From an uncultured Alphaproteobacteria bacterium (GTDB lineage: Bacteria > Pseudomonadota > Alphaproteobacteria > HIMB59 > GCA-002718135): DNA of 32,298 nucleotides. The position numbers and the translations under genes were made by a program. Below are positions 8,580 to 16,517 of the stretch, one piece after another; position 1 is the first letter of the stretch; every line of letters begins with the position of its first letter. The stretch is taken from the NCBI GenBank assembly GCA_902588745.1, contig CACIQI010000014.1:1-32298 (forward strand), written 5' to 3'. The notes below the pieces were generated by a model that saw only the letters and a program-made list of their open reading frames with translations, did not search any database and was not told the DNA's origin.

Positions 8580-9947
8580 ATGAATATTAAATCTAAACCA
8601 AACATCATCGTATTTTTTACAGATCAACAACGCTGGGACACTTCTGGTTTACATGGCAATCCATTATCATTGATGGAGAACTTTGATCATTATGCAGTCG
8701 AAGGTACACATCTATATAATTCATTTACATGCCAACCAGTTTGTGGACCTGCAAGAGCTTCATTACAATCAGGAATGTATGCAACAAAAACTGGATGTTT
8801 TAAAAATAAAATACCTTTAAAAAAAAATATTAAAACTCTTGCAAAATATTTATCAAAAGAAGGTTATGCCACTGGATATATTGGAAAATGGCATCTCGGC
8901 TCTTCTGAACCAGTTAAAAAAGAGGATAGAGGTGGTTATGATTATTGGTTAGGATCAAATCTATTAGAATTTACATCTGATGCTTATGAAACATATGTTT
9001 ATGATGGACAAAATAAAAAAGTATTTCTTCCAGGATATAGAGTTGATGCAATAACTGATGCAGCTATAAATTTTATAAAACTTAATCAAAAAAAACCATT
9101 TTTTCTTTTCGTTTCTCTTATTGAGCCACATCACCAAAACAATACAGATGATTATCCACCACCTATTGGATACAGAGAAAAATATACAGGCAAGTGGTCT
9201 CCTCCAGATCTTTCATCTCTGGTTGGATCTTCTCCTCGACATTTAGGAGGTTATTATGGAATGGTGAAGAGAATAGATGAAGCTTATGGAAGAATGATTG
9301 ATGTTATTAAAAGCTTAAAATTATTTGATGATAGTGCAATTATTTTTACATCAGATCATGGAAATAATTTTAAAACACGAAATAGAGAATATAAACGTTC
9401 ATGTCATGAAAGTTCAATACGGGTTCCTACTTCTTTAATTGGAAATGTTTTCCAACAAGGTGGACGAATAAAAGAACTAACCAATATATTAGATATTCAT
9501 GCAACAATATTAGATTTGGCAAAAGTAAAAAATACCTCTCATTGTGATGGTAGTTCAGTATTGCCCTTAGTAAATAAAACATCAAAAAAATGGGAAAACG
9601 AAATTTTTGTTCAAATAAGTGAGAGTCAATTAGCTAGAAGTTTAAGAACTGAAAAATGGAAATATTGTATTGCTGATCAAGACTCTAATGGGAGTGATAA
9701 ACCTTCATCTAATCAATACACAGAAACAAATTTATACGATCTTGATGCTGATCCGTATGAATTAAATAACTTAATTGGTATTAGTACTTATGATGAAATA
9801 GTAACCTCCTTAAGAAAAAGGATTAAAAGTAAAATTAAAAAAGTTGAAAATACAACAACTAAAATTACAAAAGCTAAAAATGTAAATAATCCTGGTCAAA
9901 TGGGATTAAATCCTGATTCTTTTCATAGATTAAAGAAAAAACTTTAA
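8580..9947 (+). CDS. S1-family sulfatase, CGPAR type (sulfatase C), no signal peptide
   Basis: A 455-residue sulfatase, the shortest of the five. The maturation site is Cys55 in QPVCGPARAS, which fits the general CxPxR rule but has Ala rather than Ser at the fourth position. Canonical elements follow: FFTDQQRWDT (first metal site), GYIGKWHLG (Lys and His), IEPHHQNN and FTSDHGNN (second metal site), with a Lys in REYKRSCHESS. No signal peptide is seen, although the N-terminus has six extra residues (MNIKSK) before the first strand. The C-terminal 40 residues are Lys-rich and of low complexity. The gene follows sulfatase B after 12 bases with no evident ribosome-binding site, so coupling is likely. 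Confidence 0.88.
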   Translation: MNIKSKPNIIVFFTDQQRWDTSGLHGNPLSLMENFDHYAVEGTHLYNSFTCQPVCGPARASLQSGMYATKTGCFKNKIPLKKNIKTLAKYLSKEGYATGYIGKWHLGSSEPVKKEDRGGYDYWLGSNLLEFTSDAYETYVYDGQNKKVFLPGYRVDAITDAAINFIKLNQKKPFFLFVSLIEPHHQNNTDDYPPPIGYREKYTGKWSPPDLSSLVGSSPRHLGGYYGMVKRIDEAYGRMIDVIKSLKLFDDSAIIFTSDHGNNFKTRNREYKRSCHESSIRVPTSLIGNVFQQGGRIKELTNILDIHATILDLAKVKNTSHCDGSSVLPLVNKTSKKWENEIFVQISESQLARSLRTEKWKYCIADQDSNGSDKPSSNQYTETNLYDLDADPYELNNLIGISTYDEIVTSLRKRIKSKIKKVENTTTKITKAKNVNNPGQMGLNPDSFHRLKKKL

Positions 9948-9978
9948 TAATTATTTTTTTCGTATTAGTCTGGTATTT

Positions 9979-11490
9979 ATGAAAACAGTTTTTCTTTTAT
10001 TTGATTCATTAAATAAAAGAATGTTAAATTCTTATGGTGGTAAATATATTGAAACACCAAATTTTAACAGATTAGCAAAAAAATCAGTTCAATTTAATAA
10101 TCATTATATTGGTAGTATGCCCTGTATGCCGGCAAGACGTGATATGCATTCAGGTCGATTAAGTTTTCTTCACCGTGCATGGGGTCCTTTAGAACCATTT
10201 GATAATTCATTTCCAGAAATCTTAAGACTAAATAATACGTATACCCATCTTGTGACTGATCATTATCATTACTTCGAAGATGGTGGCGCAACCTATCATA
10301 ATAGATTTAACTCATGGGATTTTATTAGAGGACAAGAGAGTGACCCGTGGAAAGCCATGGTTCAACCACCACTTGAAAAATTAAGAGAAAAATATCATCA
10401 ATCACAATTAAATTTAACTGATAGAGAAACAGGTTATTATCATTACGCAATCAATAGTGAATTTATTAAAGAAGAAAAAGATTTTCCTTCAGTTAAATGT
10501 TTTGAATCTGGTTTAGACTTTATAAATATTAATAAAGATTCTGATAATTGGTTTCTTCAACTCGAAACTTTTGATCCTCACGAACCTTTTTTTGCGCCAG
10601 AGCGATTTAGAGAAAAACTAAAAACAAATTATACTGGCCCAAGATTAGATTGGCCTCAGTATGATAGAGTGAAAGAAACAGATGATGAGGTTGCAGAGTT
10701 AAAAGCCAATTACATTGCTTTAGTTGGTCTATGTGATTATTTACTTGGTACGGTTTTAGATTATTTTGATGAAAATAATTTATGGAATAACACTGCATTG
10801 ATTTTAACTACGGATCATGGTTTCATGCTTGGAGAACATGATTGGTGGGCTAAAAACAGAATGCCTTTGTATAATGAAATTGCAAATATACCTTTTTATT
10901 TTTATCACCCGGAATACAAACAATATTCGGGCGAGCAAAGAAATGTTGTAACTCAAAATATTGATTTGATGCCAACATTCATGACAATGCATGGTCATAA
11001 TCTTCCTAAAGAGGTTAAAGGTAAATCTATATTAAACTTTCTAGATAAAGACAGTGAAAATGAGCATTTTGCTTTGTATGGATATTGGGGTGGGGGAATA
11101 AATATATCCGATGGAAATTACACATATTTTCATTTTCCAGAAAATTTTGATCAATACGATAGAAGTAGATTTCAATATACATTGATGCCAACCAATATGA
11201 GGCAATTTTTTTCACACGAAGAGTTGCAAACTGCTACAATGCATGAGCCATTTAACTTTACTAAAAATATTCCAGTAATGAAAGTTAATAGAATTCTTAG
11301 AAAATCGGATCCACATAAATCATTAGAAGATACTAAATGTGCTCTTTATAATTTGAAGGAAGATCCTGGCCAATTAAATCCTATTAATGATAAAGATTTA
11401 ATAAACAAATATAAAAATCTTATGCTGAATGAAATTAAAACATATGATCCTCCAAAGGAATTATTAAAAAATTATTTTAAAGAAAACTAA
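9979..11490 (+). CDS. S1-family sulfatase, CMPAR type (sulfatase D), no signal peptide
   Basis: A 503-residue sulfatase of a recognisable subgroup marked by FDSLNKRML at the N-terminus, GSMPCMPARRD with Cys49 as the formylglycine site, the segment VTDHYHYFEDGGATYHNR where most sulfatases have Gly-Lys-Trp-His, and RGQESDPWKA. The second metal site is TTDHGFMLGEHDWWAKNR, which includes the catalytic Lys. FDPHEPFF is also present. It starts directly with the first beta strand and has no export signal. There are 31 bases between it and sulfatase C, the widest gap in the sulfatase run, with no hairpin. The following small gene begins with no spacer after its stop codon. The substrate is unknown. 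Confidence 0.88.
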   Translation: MKTVFLLFDSLNKRMLNSYGGKYIETPNFNRLAKKSVQFNNHYIGSMPCMPARRDMHSGRLSFLHRAWGPLEPFDNSFPEILRLNNTYTHLVTDHYHYFEDGGATYHNRFNSWDFIRGQESDPWKAMVQPPLEKLREKYHQSQLNLTDRETGYYHYAINSEFIKEEKDFPSVKCFESGLDFININKDSDNWFLQLETFDPHEPFFAPERFREKLKTNYTGPRLDWPQYDRVKETDDEVAELKANYIALVGLCDYLLGTVLDYFDENNLWNNTALILTTDHGFMLGEHDWWAKNRMPLYNEIANIPFYFYHPEYKQYSGEQRNVVTQNIDLMPTFMTMHGHNLPKEVKGKSILNFLDKDSENEHFALYGYWGGGINISDGNYTYFHFPENFDQYDRSRFQYTLMPTNMRQFFSHEELQTATMHEPFNFTKNIPVMKVNRILRKSDPHKSLEDTKCALYNLKEDPGQLNPINDKDLINKYKNLMLNEIKTYDPPKELLKNYFKEN

Positions 11491-11769
11491 ATGACTAAAA
11501 GACAAAAAGTTTTAGTTCTTTATTTAAAGTTTCCAAGTCTAGAAGCAGAAGTTATTTCTTGGGCAACATTTGATGGGACAGGAAAAAAACTTCATATGAC
11601 AGGCGATAGTGATGAACCACCTTATCCCACTGGTCTTGACGCTTTATTGGATGGATGGAGATTGTTTCAATCGAGTCAATCTATTCCAGAGCATCCTGGT
11701 CAAGAATTTAGAACTTCATATTTAAAGCATGAGTTTTTTTTTGAAAAAATAGAAGAAGGAGATTTTTAA
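11491..11769 (+). CDS. Small uncharacterised protein (92 aa) in sulfatase operon
   Basis: I do not recognise this protein. It is 92 residues, acidic in its C-terminal part, and carries a hydrophobic start (VLVLYLKF) but no convincing signal peptide or membrane helix. Notable segments are DEPPYPTGLDALLDGW in the middle and TSYLKHEFFFEKIEEGDF at the end. The ATG follows the stop of sulfatase D with no gap, and the next gene starts one base after its own stop, so it is embedded in the operon and probably translationally coupled. Tight coupling and normal codon use argue for a real gene. It may work with sulfatase D or with the PhyH oxygenase, but nothing in the sequence shows how. Confidence 0.7.
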   Translation: MTKRQKVLVLYLKFPSLEAEVISWATFDGTGKKLHMTGDSDEPPYPTGLDALLDGWRLFQSSQSIPEHPGQEFRTSYLKHEFFFEKIEEGDF

Positions 11770-11770
11770 A

Positions 11771-12691
11771 ATGACAAAATTATTGTCAACTGAGAAAATG
11801 GCAGAATTTGCAAATAGTGGCTGTCTTTTTTTTGAAGGTTTAATTGATGAAGATATCAATAAAGAATTTTTAAATGATATTGGGCATACTGATATTGATG
11901 ATGTTGATAATATTCAGCACTACTTTCAAAATATAAAATCCTCTAGTAGTATACCTAGAATACCTGCTGGGACTGCACTGAAAGATGCCTACCCTTTAAA
12001 CTCTCCTTTGGAAAAAATATTTAAAAATGAAATTGTCTCAGGAGCAATCAATAGTTTAGTTGGTTCAAAAACTGTAGTTGATCATCAATTTCTTCACTTA
12101 ACATTTCCTTCTAAATATTATGCAAAAGCAAATCAAAGACAAATGTCACAAGTTAATCATCAAGATAGCACAATTGATCCAAGAACTACTTTCGATATCC
12201 AATTATTTTACTTTCCAACTGATGTTACTAAAGAAATGGGTGGTACAAGATATATTCCTGGTACACATTTAAGAATAGTAAATGAAATGGGAATCGCAAA
12301 ATATCAAAATATAAAAGGACAAAAAAATATCATATGTAAAGCAGGTACAATAGGAATTTTCCATAATGGATTGTGGCATGGTGCTGGAGTTAATTTTTCA
12401 GATGATATCAGATATATGTTTAAAGTAAGATTACAGCCTACTGAGAAACAGGAACTATTATGGGATCCTGAAAAAAAATATCAACCTTTACCAAACCGAG
12501 CTTTGTATTGGACTGATGAAACTAAAGATCAAACTATCAATGATATTTTAATGAGGTCCTATCCTTGGCAAGAAGCAGATACTAATAGACTTGATAAAAT
12601 AAATGTTGTCAAGTTTTGGAGGTTATTAACTGGTCACAAGAAAATGGATGTCGACTATTGGCTTACAAGAATTGAAAACGAATTATATTAA
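11771..12691 (+). CDS. PhyH-family Fe(II)/2-oxoglutarate dioxygenase in sulfatase operon
   Basis: A 306-residue full-length oxygenase of the phytanoyl-CoA dioxygenase superfamily. The iron ligands are His130 and Asp132 in VNHQDST and His203 in NGLWHGAG. Arg214 or Arg220 in the DDIRYMFKVRL strand probably binds 2-oxoglutarate. It differs clearly from the truncated PhyH at the window start, so it is not a recent duplicate. It is the last gene of the sulfatase operon and overlaps the convergent fifth sulfatase gene by four bases. A role in oxidative removal of a methyl or alkyl group, or in hydroxylating the desulfated product, would fit the context but is inference. The family call is firm. Confidence 0.87.
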   Translation: MTKLLSTEKMAEFANSGCLFFEGLIDEDINKEFLNDIGHTDIDDVDNIQHYFQNIKSSSSIPRIPAGTALKDAYPLNSPLEKIFKNEIVSGAINSLVGSKTVVDHQFLHLTFPSKYYAKANQRQMSQVNHQDSTIDPRTTFDIQLFYFPTDVTKEMGGTRYIPGTHLRIVNEMGIAKYQNIKGQKNIICKAGTIGIFHNGLWHGAGVNFSDDIRYMFKVRLQPTEKQELLWDPEKKYQPLPNRALYWTDETKDQTINDILMRSYPWQEADTNRLDKINVVKFWRLLTGHKKMDVDYWLTRIENELY

Positions 12692-14193
12692 TTGAAATCT
12701 CTTTCATCACCTTTTAGTGGAACAACATCACAAGTTTCTTGATACCATGAAAGCATTTTATCTTTTAGTTTTTTAAGTTCTGAGGCATATTGAGGATCAT
12801 CAATAACATTATTAATTTCTCCAGGATCTTCGATTAAATTATAAAACTCATCTTTTTCGTAAGCTCTTTTAATGTATTTAAATTTTTTATTTCTGCACAT
12901 TGTTGCTTTAGTATGCATTAAAATTTCATCCTCTTGACCTTGTAAACTAACTCTAGGATAATAAAGACCATGGGGTAATTGAAGACTTTGATTTTCACTT
13001 GCTTGTCTTTCTAATCTAAGTCTACCACCCTCCGTAAATACTTCTTCTCTATGATTATCAGTTTTCTGTTCAATAAAATTTTTAATACTTTTGCCAAAAT
13101 GCCAATATGAGGGTTCGATATTACTGTAATCATATATGGTTCCTGCAATATCAATTAATTCAATCATTGTATCGCTTACACCACTTAATGTATTTTCACT
13201 TTTTGGTGGTTTAATAATAAGAGGAACATTAGTAAGACAGTCTTGAAAAGTATTTTGTGTTTTTTCAACTAAATTATAATCACCTGTAAAGTCACCATGA
13301 TCAGATAAAAAAATTATTAAAGTATCATCATACAAATTATTTTCTTTTAGTTGATTGACCAAAAGTCCAAATTGATAATCTACTCTTGCACACATACCAA
13401 GATATACCGCTCGTAATTCATTCCAACGTTCATCGGTCCAATCTTGCATTCTTTGTCCATCCATAATTCCTTTTAAAAGACTTGGTTTGTCTTCCCAAGT
13501 TTTGTATTGATATCTATTAGGTATTACGCTTCGATCAATTGAAGAGAACCATGGATCTTCTACACAGTAAGGAGGATGCGGATAACCAAGTGGTAGAAAT
13601 AAACAGAATGGTTTATCTTCTTTATAATCTTTTATAAAATCTAATGCTCCATAAACCATGGACCAATCGTCATCGAAATAAATATCTTTATCTTTTTTAT
13701 CTAATTTTCCTTTGAAGAAACTATAATAATTATCTCCATCTTCAGGTCCTCTCCATGATAAATCTCCCCCATGTGTGCCTGGTTGTTGAGTATAGCCCCA
13801 TTTTTGAAAATCTCTATCAGTTGGTTCAAAATAAATATCACAATGATTACGATAACCCTCTTGCCCTGCTATCAAATCATTTTTTCCACCCCACCATATA
13901 AAGTAATCTTTATTTTTTAGTTCGGATAAAATGCTAGAGTCCCCTTGATCAGTATGTAGCATATAATGCATTGTTCTATGACCATGTACATGTGGATACC
14001 AGCCAGTCATAAATGAGCAACGACTTGGTGTACAAACTGTCGCTTGGCAAAAAGCATTCTTAAATGCAACTGCGTCTTCTTTAATTATATTATCTAAATT
14101 AGGAGTTTGTGCGCCTGGATAACCAAGATATCCAAGCATATCTCCTCTCCATTGATCTGGATTAAATATAATGATGTTTGGTTTATCTTTCAT
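12688..14193 (-). CDS. S1-family sulfatase, CTPSR type (sulfatase E), no signal peptide
   Basis: A 501-residue sulfatase on the opposite strand. Cys54 in ATVCTPSRCS is the formylglycine site. The first metal site is FNPDQWRGD, where Asn-Pro replaces the usual Thr-Asp at the strand end, and the second is LSDHGDFTGD with a Lys in LVEKTQN. The Gly-Lys-x-His element reads WWGGKNDLI, so the Lys is kept while the expected His is replaced by Asp. GYPHPPY is present. No signal peptide is seen. It is divergent from the second transport operon and convergent with the first, so it has its own promoter. Being unlinked in transcription from sulfatases A-D, it could serve either operon. Confidence 0.88.
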   Translation of the reverse strand: MKDKPNIIIFNPDQWRGDMLGYLGYPGAQTPNLDNIIKEDAVAFKNAFCQATVCTPSRCSFMTGWYPHVHGHRTMHYMLHTDQGDSSILSELKNKDYFIWWGGKNDLIAGQEGYRNHCDIYFEPTDRDFQKWGYTQQPGTHGGDLSWRGPEDGDNYYSFFKGKLDKKDKDIYFDDDWSMVYGALDFIKDYKEDKPFCLFLPLGYPHPPYCVEDPWFSSIDRSVIPNRYQYKTWEDKPSLLKGIMDGQRMQDWTDERWNELRAVYLGMCARVDYQFGLLVNQLKENNLYDDTLIIFLSDHGDFTGDYNLVEKTQNTFQDCLTNVPLIIKPPKSENTLSGVSDTMIELIDIAGTIYDYSNIEPSYWHFGKSIKNFIEQKTDNHREEVFTEGGRLRLERQASENQSLQLPHGLYYPRVSLQGQEDEILMHTKATMCRNKKFKYIKRAYEKDEFYNLIEDPGEINNVIDDPQYASELKKLKDKMLSWYQETCDVVPLKGDERDFN

Positions 14194-14209
14194 TAAAAAT
14201 TTTTGCTTA

Positions 14210-14237
14210 ATCTTACAGCATAAATAGATGGTTTTAA
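14210..14237 (-). promoter_or_regulatory. Candidate promoter for sulfatase E
   Basis: Read on the minus strand, TTAAAA (14237-14232) and TAAGAT (14215-14210) are 16 bases apart, and transcription would begin about 10 bases before the ATG at 14193. The TAAGAT box and the 16-base spacer match the candidate promoter of the first operon. The region is AT-rich, so the support is weak. Confidence 0.28.
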
Positions 14238-14281
14238 GCCTAAAAATTGCCTTTTTTAGTTTAAAAAAATCCCTTTAGTGT

Positions 14282-14314
14282 TATAAATTTCTTACTACGA
14301 TAATCTTAGGGAGG
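14282..14314 (+). promoter_or_regulatory. Promoter region and strong ribosome-binding site of second transport operon
   Basis: The 126-base gap 14194-14319 between divergent genes must hold the promoter. Possible -10 boxes are TATAAA at 14282-14287 and GATAAT at 14299-14304, each five of six to consensus, but no good -35 box fits either. GGGAGG at 14309-14314, 5 bases before the ATG, is a strong Shine-Dalgarno site identical to that of the first binding-protein gene. The ribosome-binding site is clear; the promoter is not. Confidence 0.45.
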
Positions 14315-14319
14315 ATTAA

Positions 14320-15570
14320 ATGAAATTATTACTAAAAATATTTTTCTCACTAACTATTTTGATGTCATTTAGTTCTGTTAAAGCAGATACTATAAAGTGG
14401 CTTCACTTATTTGGTGAAGACTCAAGTTCATATGCTAACATGGTTAGGGCTGTTGAAGAATTTGAAGCTAAAACAGGACACACTGTTGTTATGCAGTATT
14501 TAGAAAATGAATCATTCAAAGCAAAGTTACCTACAATGCTTCAATCAAATGATAGACCAGATATATTTTATAGTTGGAGTGGCGGAGTTATGTATGATCA
14601 AGCCAGAGCTGGTTTTTTAAGAGATATCTCCAATGTTGTACCAGATAGTTATTTGGATACTGTTAGTGCAGCAGCAGCAGATGCTTTTACATTTGAAGGT
14701 CAAAGAGTAGGTTTACCTTTACAAGTATCACAAGTTGCTTGGTGGTATAATAAAGATCTTATTAATCAAGCCGGAGTTGACGTTTCAGCCATCAAAGAAT
14801 GGGATGATTTAATTAGTGCTGTAAAACAAATCAAAGCAGCAGGAATTACTCCTATTTGTATGGGCGGTAAAGATAAATGGCCTGTTCACTTTCTTTGGAC
14901 ACACCTCCACATAAGAAATGGTGGAAAAGGATTATTCCTTGAATCACTTAATAATGGTGGTTGGGATAGACCAGAATACTTAAAATCAGGTGAGCAAATG
15001 CTCGAGCTAGTTGCTTTAGAACCTTTTCAAAAAGGATTTTTATCACACACTTGGCCAGATCAAGCAGGTTTTTTTGGAGATGGTAAATGTGCAATGGCAC
15101 TTATGGGTAACTGGATGTATGGTTCTCAAAAAGCTAACAGTTCAAGTGGTGAAGGTTTAGGAGATGATAATATGGGAATGTTTAATATGCCAATGACGAG
15201 TGGTGGTCTCGGTGATGCTGGGGACACACTTGGCGGTATAAATGGTTGGTTATTCTCAAGTAGTGCTCCTGACTCAGCAGTTGAATTTATTATGCATTAT
15301 GTATCTCTTGATATTCAAAAAGATGATGCAGGAAAAGGTGCTTATATACCTATCGTGAAAGGTGCTGATGTATCTCTTACAAATCCTTTCTTGCAACAAG
15401 TTGCACAAAATATCTCTAACTCAGAATATCATCAAATATTTTATGATCAGTTCTTGGGTGCAGATATTGGTAGAGTTGTTAATGACGTATCTACTGATTT
15501 AGCGGCAGGAATTATTACTCCTGAAGAAGCTACTCAAGCTGTTCAAGAAGCTTGGGAATTTAATCAATAA
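14320..15570 (+). CDS. ABC sugar-transporter periplasmic binding protein, Sec-exported (CUT1 type)
   Basis: A family 1 solute-binding protein of 416 residues, the normal size. The N-terminus is a standard Sec signal peptide: Lys residues, a hydrophobic core at about residues 7-17, and a likely cleavage after VKA at residue 22. The mature part begins with DTIKWLHLFGEDSS and contains LQSNDRPDIFYSWSGG and MALMGNWMYG, patterns common to sugar binders of the MsmE/RafE type. It would feed the two permeases that follow. Unlike the first system it uses Sec rather than Tat export, and the two proteins are different enough to be independent systems with different ligands. A GC-rich hairpin lies directly after the stop. 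Confidence 0.9.
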   Translation: MKLLLKIFFSLTILMSFSSVKADTIKWLHLFGEDSSSYANMVRAVEEFEAKTGHTVVMQYLENESFKAKLPTMLQSNDRPDIFYSWSGGVMYDQARAGFLRDISNVVPDSYLDTVSAAAADAFTFEGQRVGLPLQVSQVAWWYNKDLINQAGVDVSAIKEWDDLISAVKQIKAAGITPICMGGKDKWPVHFLWTHLHIRNGGKGLFLESLNNGGWDRPEYLKSGEQMLELVALEPFQKGFLSHTWPDQAGFFGDGKCAMALMGNWMYGSQKANSSSGEGLGDDNMGMFNMPMTSGGLGDAGDTLGGINGWLFSSSAPDSAVEFIMHYVSLDIQKDDAGKGAYIPIVKGADVSLTNPFLQQVAQNISNSEYHQIFYDQFLGADIGRVVNDVSTDLAAGIITPEEATQAVQEAWEFNQ

Positions 15571-15579
15571 TATAAATAT

Positions 15580-15608
15580 CAGGGCCCTTTTTTTAATTAA
15601 GGGCCCTG
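15580..15608 (+). promoter_or_regulatory. GC-rich intergenic hairpin between binding-protein and permease genes
   Basis: A perfect 10-base inverted repeat (CAGGGCCCTT, nine-base loop, AAGGGCCCTG) fills the gap before the permease ATG at 15618. No T-run follows the 3' arm on the plus strand, so it is less likely to terminate and more likely to block exonucleases, stabilising the binding-protein message. The stem also holds the only purine-rich bases that could serve as a ribosome-binding site for the permease. Its position matches the hairpin at 3715-3741. Confidence 0.75.
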
Positions 15609-15617
15609 TTCATAGCT

Positions 15618-16517
15618 ATGAGATCAGCAAAATTTGATGCACTACTTAGTAGGTATTATACAATAATAATTTTTTTAATACCTGCTTTAACAATATTTAC
15701 TTTGTTTGTAGTTCTTCCAATAGGTGAAGCAGCCTATTACAGTTTTTTTAGATGGAATGGCTATGGCGCACCTGAGAAATTTGTTGGACTTAAAAATTAT
15801 GAATTTTTATTCAAAAATAGAGTGTTTATTATGTCACTCAAAAATAATTTTTATATAATTGCTATATCATTATTTGTTCAATTACCATTTGCTCTTTTAA
15901 TTGCTTTAATGATTTCAGATAAACTCAGAGGAGCAGCATTTTTTAGAACAGTTTTTTTTCTTCCATTTATTTTAGCAGAAATAGTAACAGCGTTAATCTG
16001 GGCATATATTTATGATGGTAATTATGGTTTAGTTGCTGCAATATGGGGATTTTTTGGTGCAGAGGCACCATTTGTACTTGGTGATAAGGATTGGGCGTTA
16101 GTAGCAATTTTAATTGTTATATTTTGGAAATTTTTTGGAATTCACATGATGATTTATATTGCAGGATTGCAAGCTATTTCAAAAGAAGTTTTAGAAGCTG
16201 CTAAAGTAGATGGAGCAGGCCCAATAACAACTGCCTTTAGAATTAAAATACCAATGCTTATTCCAACAATTAAGCTTTCAGTTTTTTTATCACTATTAGG
16301 TAGCTTACAGCTTTTTGATATTATTATGCCACTAACAGGAGGAGGGCCTTCAAATGTAACACACTCGATGGTTTCCTATTTATATTACTTTGGTGTAATG
16401 CGAATGAAAGTTGGATTTGGAAGTGCAGTTGGAGTTGTAATATTTTTAATTTGTTTATTTATTGCAATTGGTTATCAAAGAACATTAATGAGAGATGATA
16501 ATGAAAACAAATTTTAG
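15618..16517 (+). CDS. ABC sugar-transporter permease, MalF/UgpA-like (second system)
   Basis: A 299-residue inner-membrane CUT1 permease with about six hydrophobic helices. The EAA loop is ISKEVLEAAKVDGAGPITTA, about residues 187-206. The FFRWNGYG and FVGLKNYEF segments near the N-terminus and LTGGGPSN near the C-terminus are standard for this subunit. It partners the next gene, whose start lies inside this one. The ATG is nine bases beyond the hairpin at 15580-15608 with no free Shine-Dalgarno site, again suggesting a lower yield than the binding protein. As in the first system, no ATPase gene is adjacent. Confidence 0.92.
   Translation: MRSAKFDALLSRYYTIIIFLIPALTIFTLFVVLPIGEAAYYSFFRWNGYGAPEKFVGLKNYEFLFKNRVFIMSLKNNFYIIAISLFVQLPFALLIALMISDKLRGAAFFRTVFFLPFILAEIVTALIWAYIYDGNYGLVAAIWGFFGAEAPFVLGDKDWALVAILIVIFWKFFGIHMMIYIAGLQAISKEVLEAAKVDGAGPITTAFRIKIPMLIPTIKLSVFLSLLGSLQLFDIIMPLTGGGPSNVTHSMVSYLYYFGVMRMKVGFGSAVGVVIFLICLFIAIGYQRTLMRDDNENKF

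Noticed and set aside
14252..14268. An A/T palindrome (TTTTTTA, GTT, TAAAAAA) between the divergent genes as an operator
   Set aside because: It consists almost only of A and T runs, which are expected in such AT-rich spacers, and no regulator gene is nearby.
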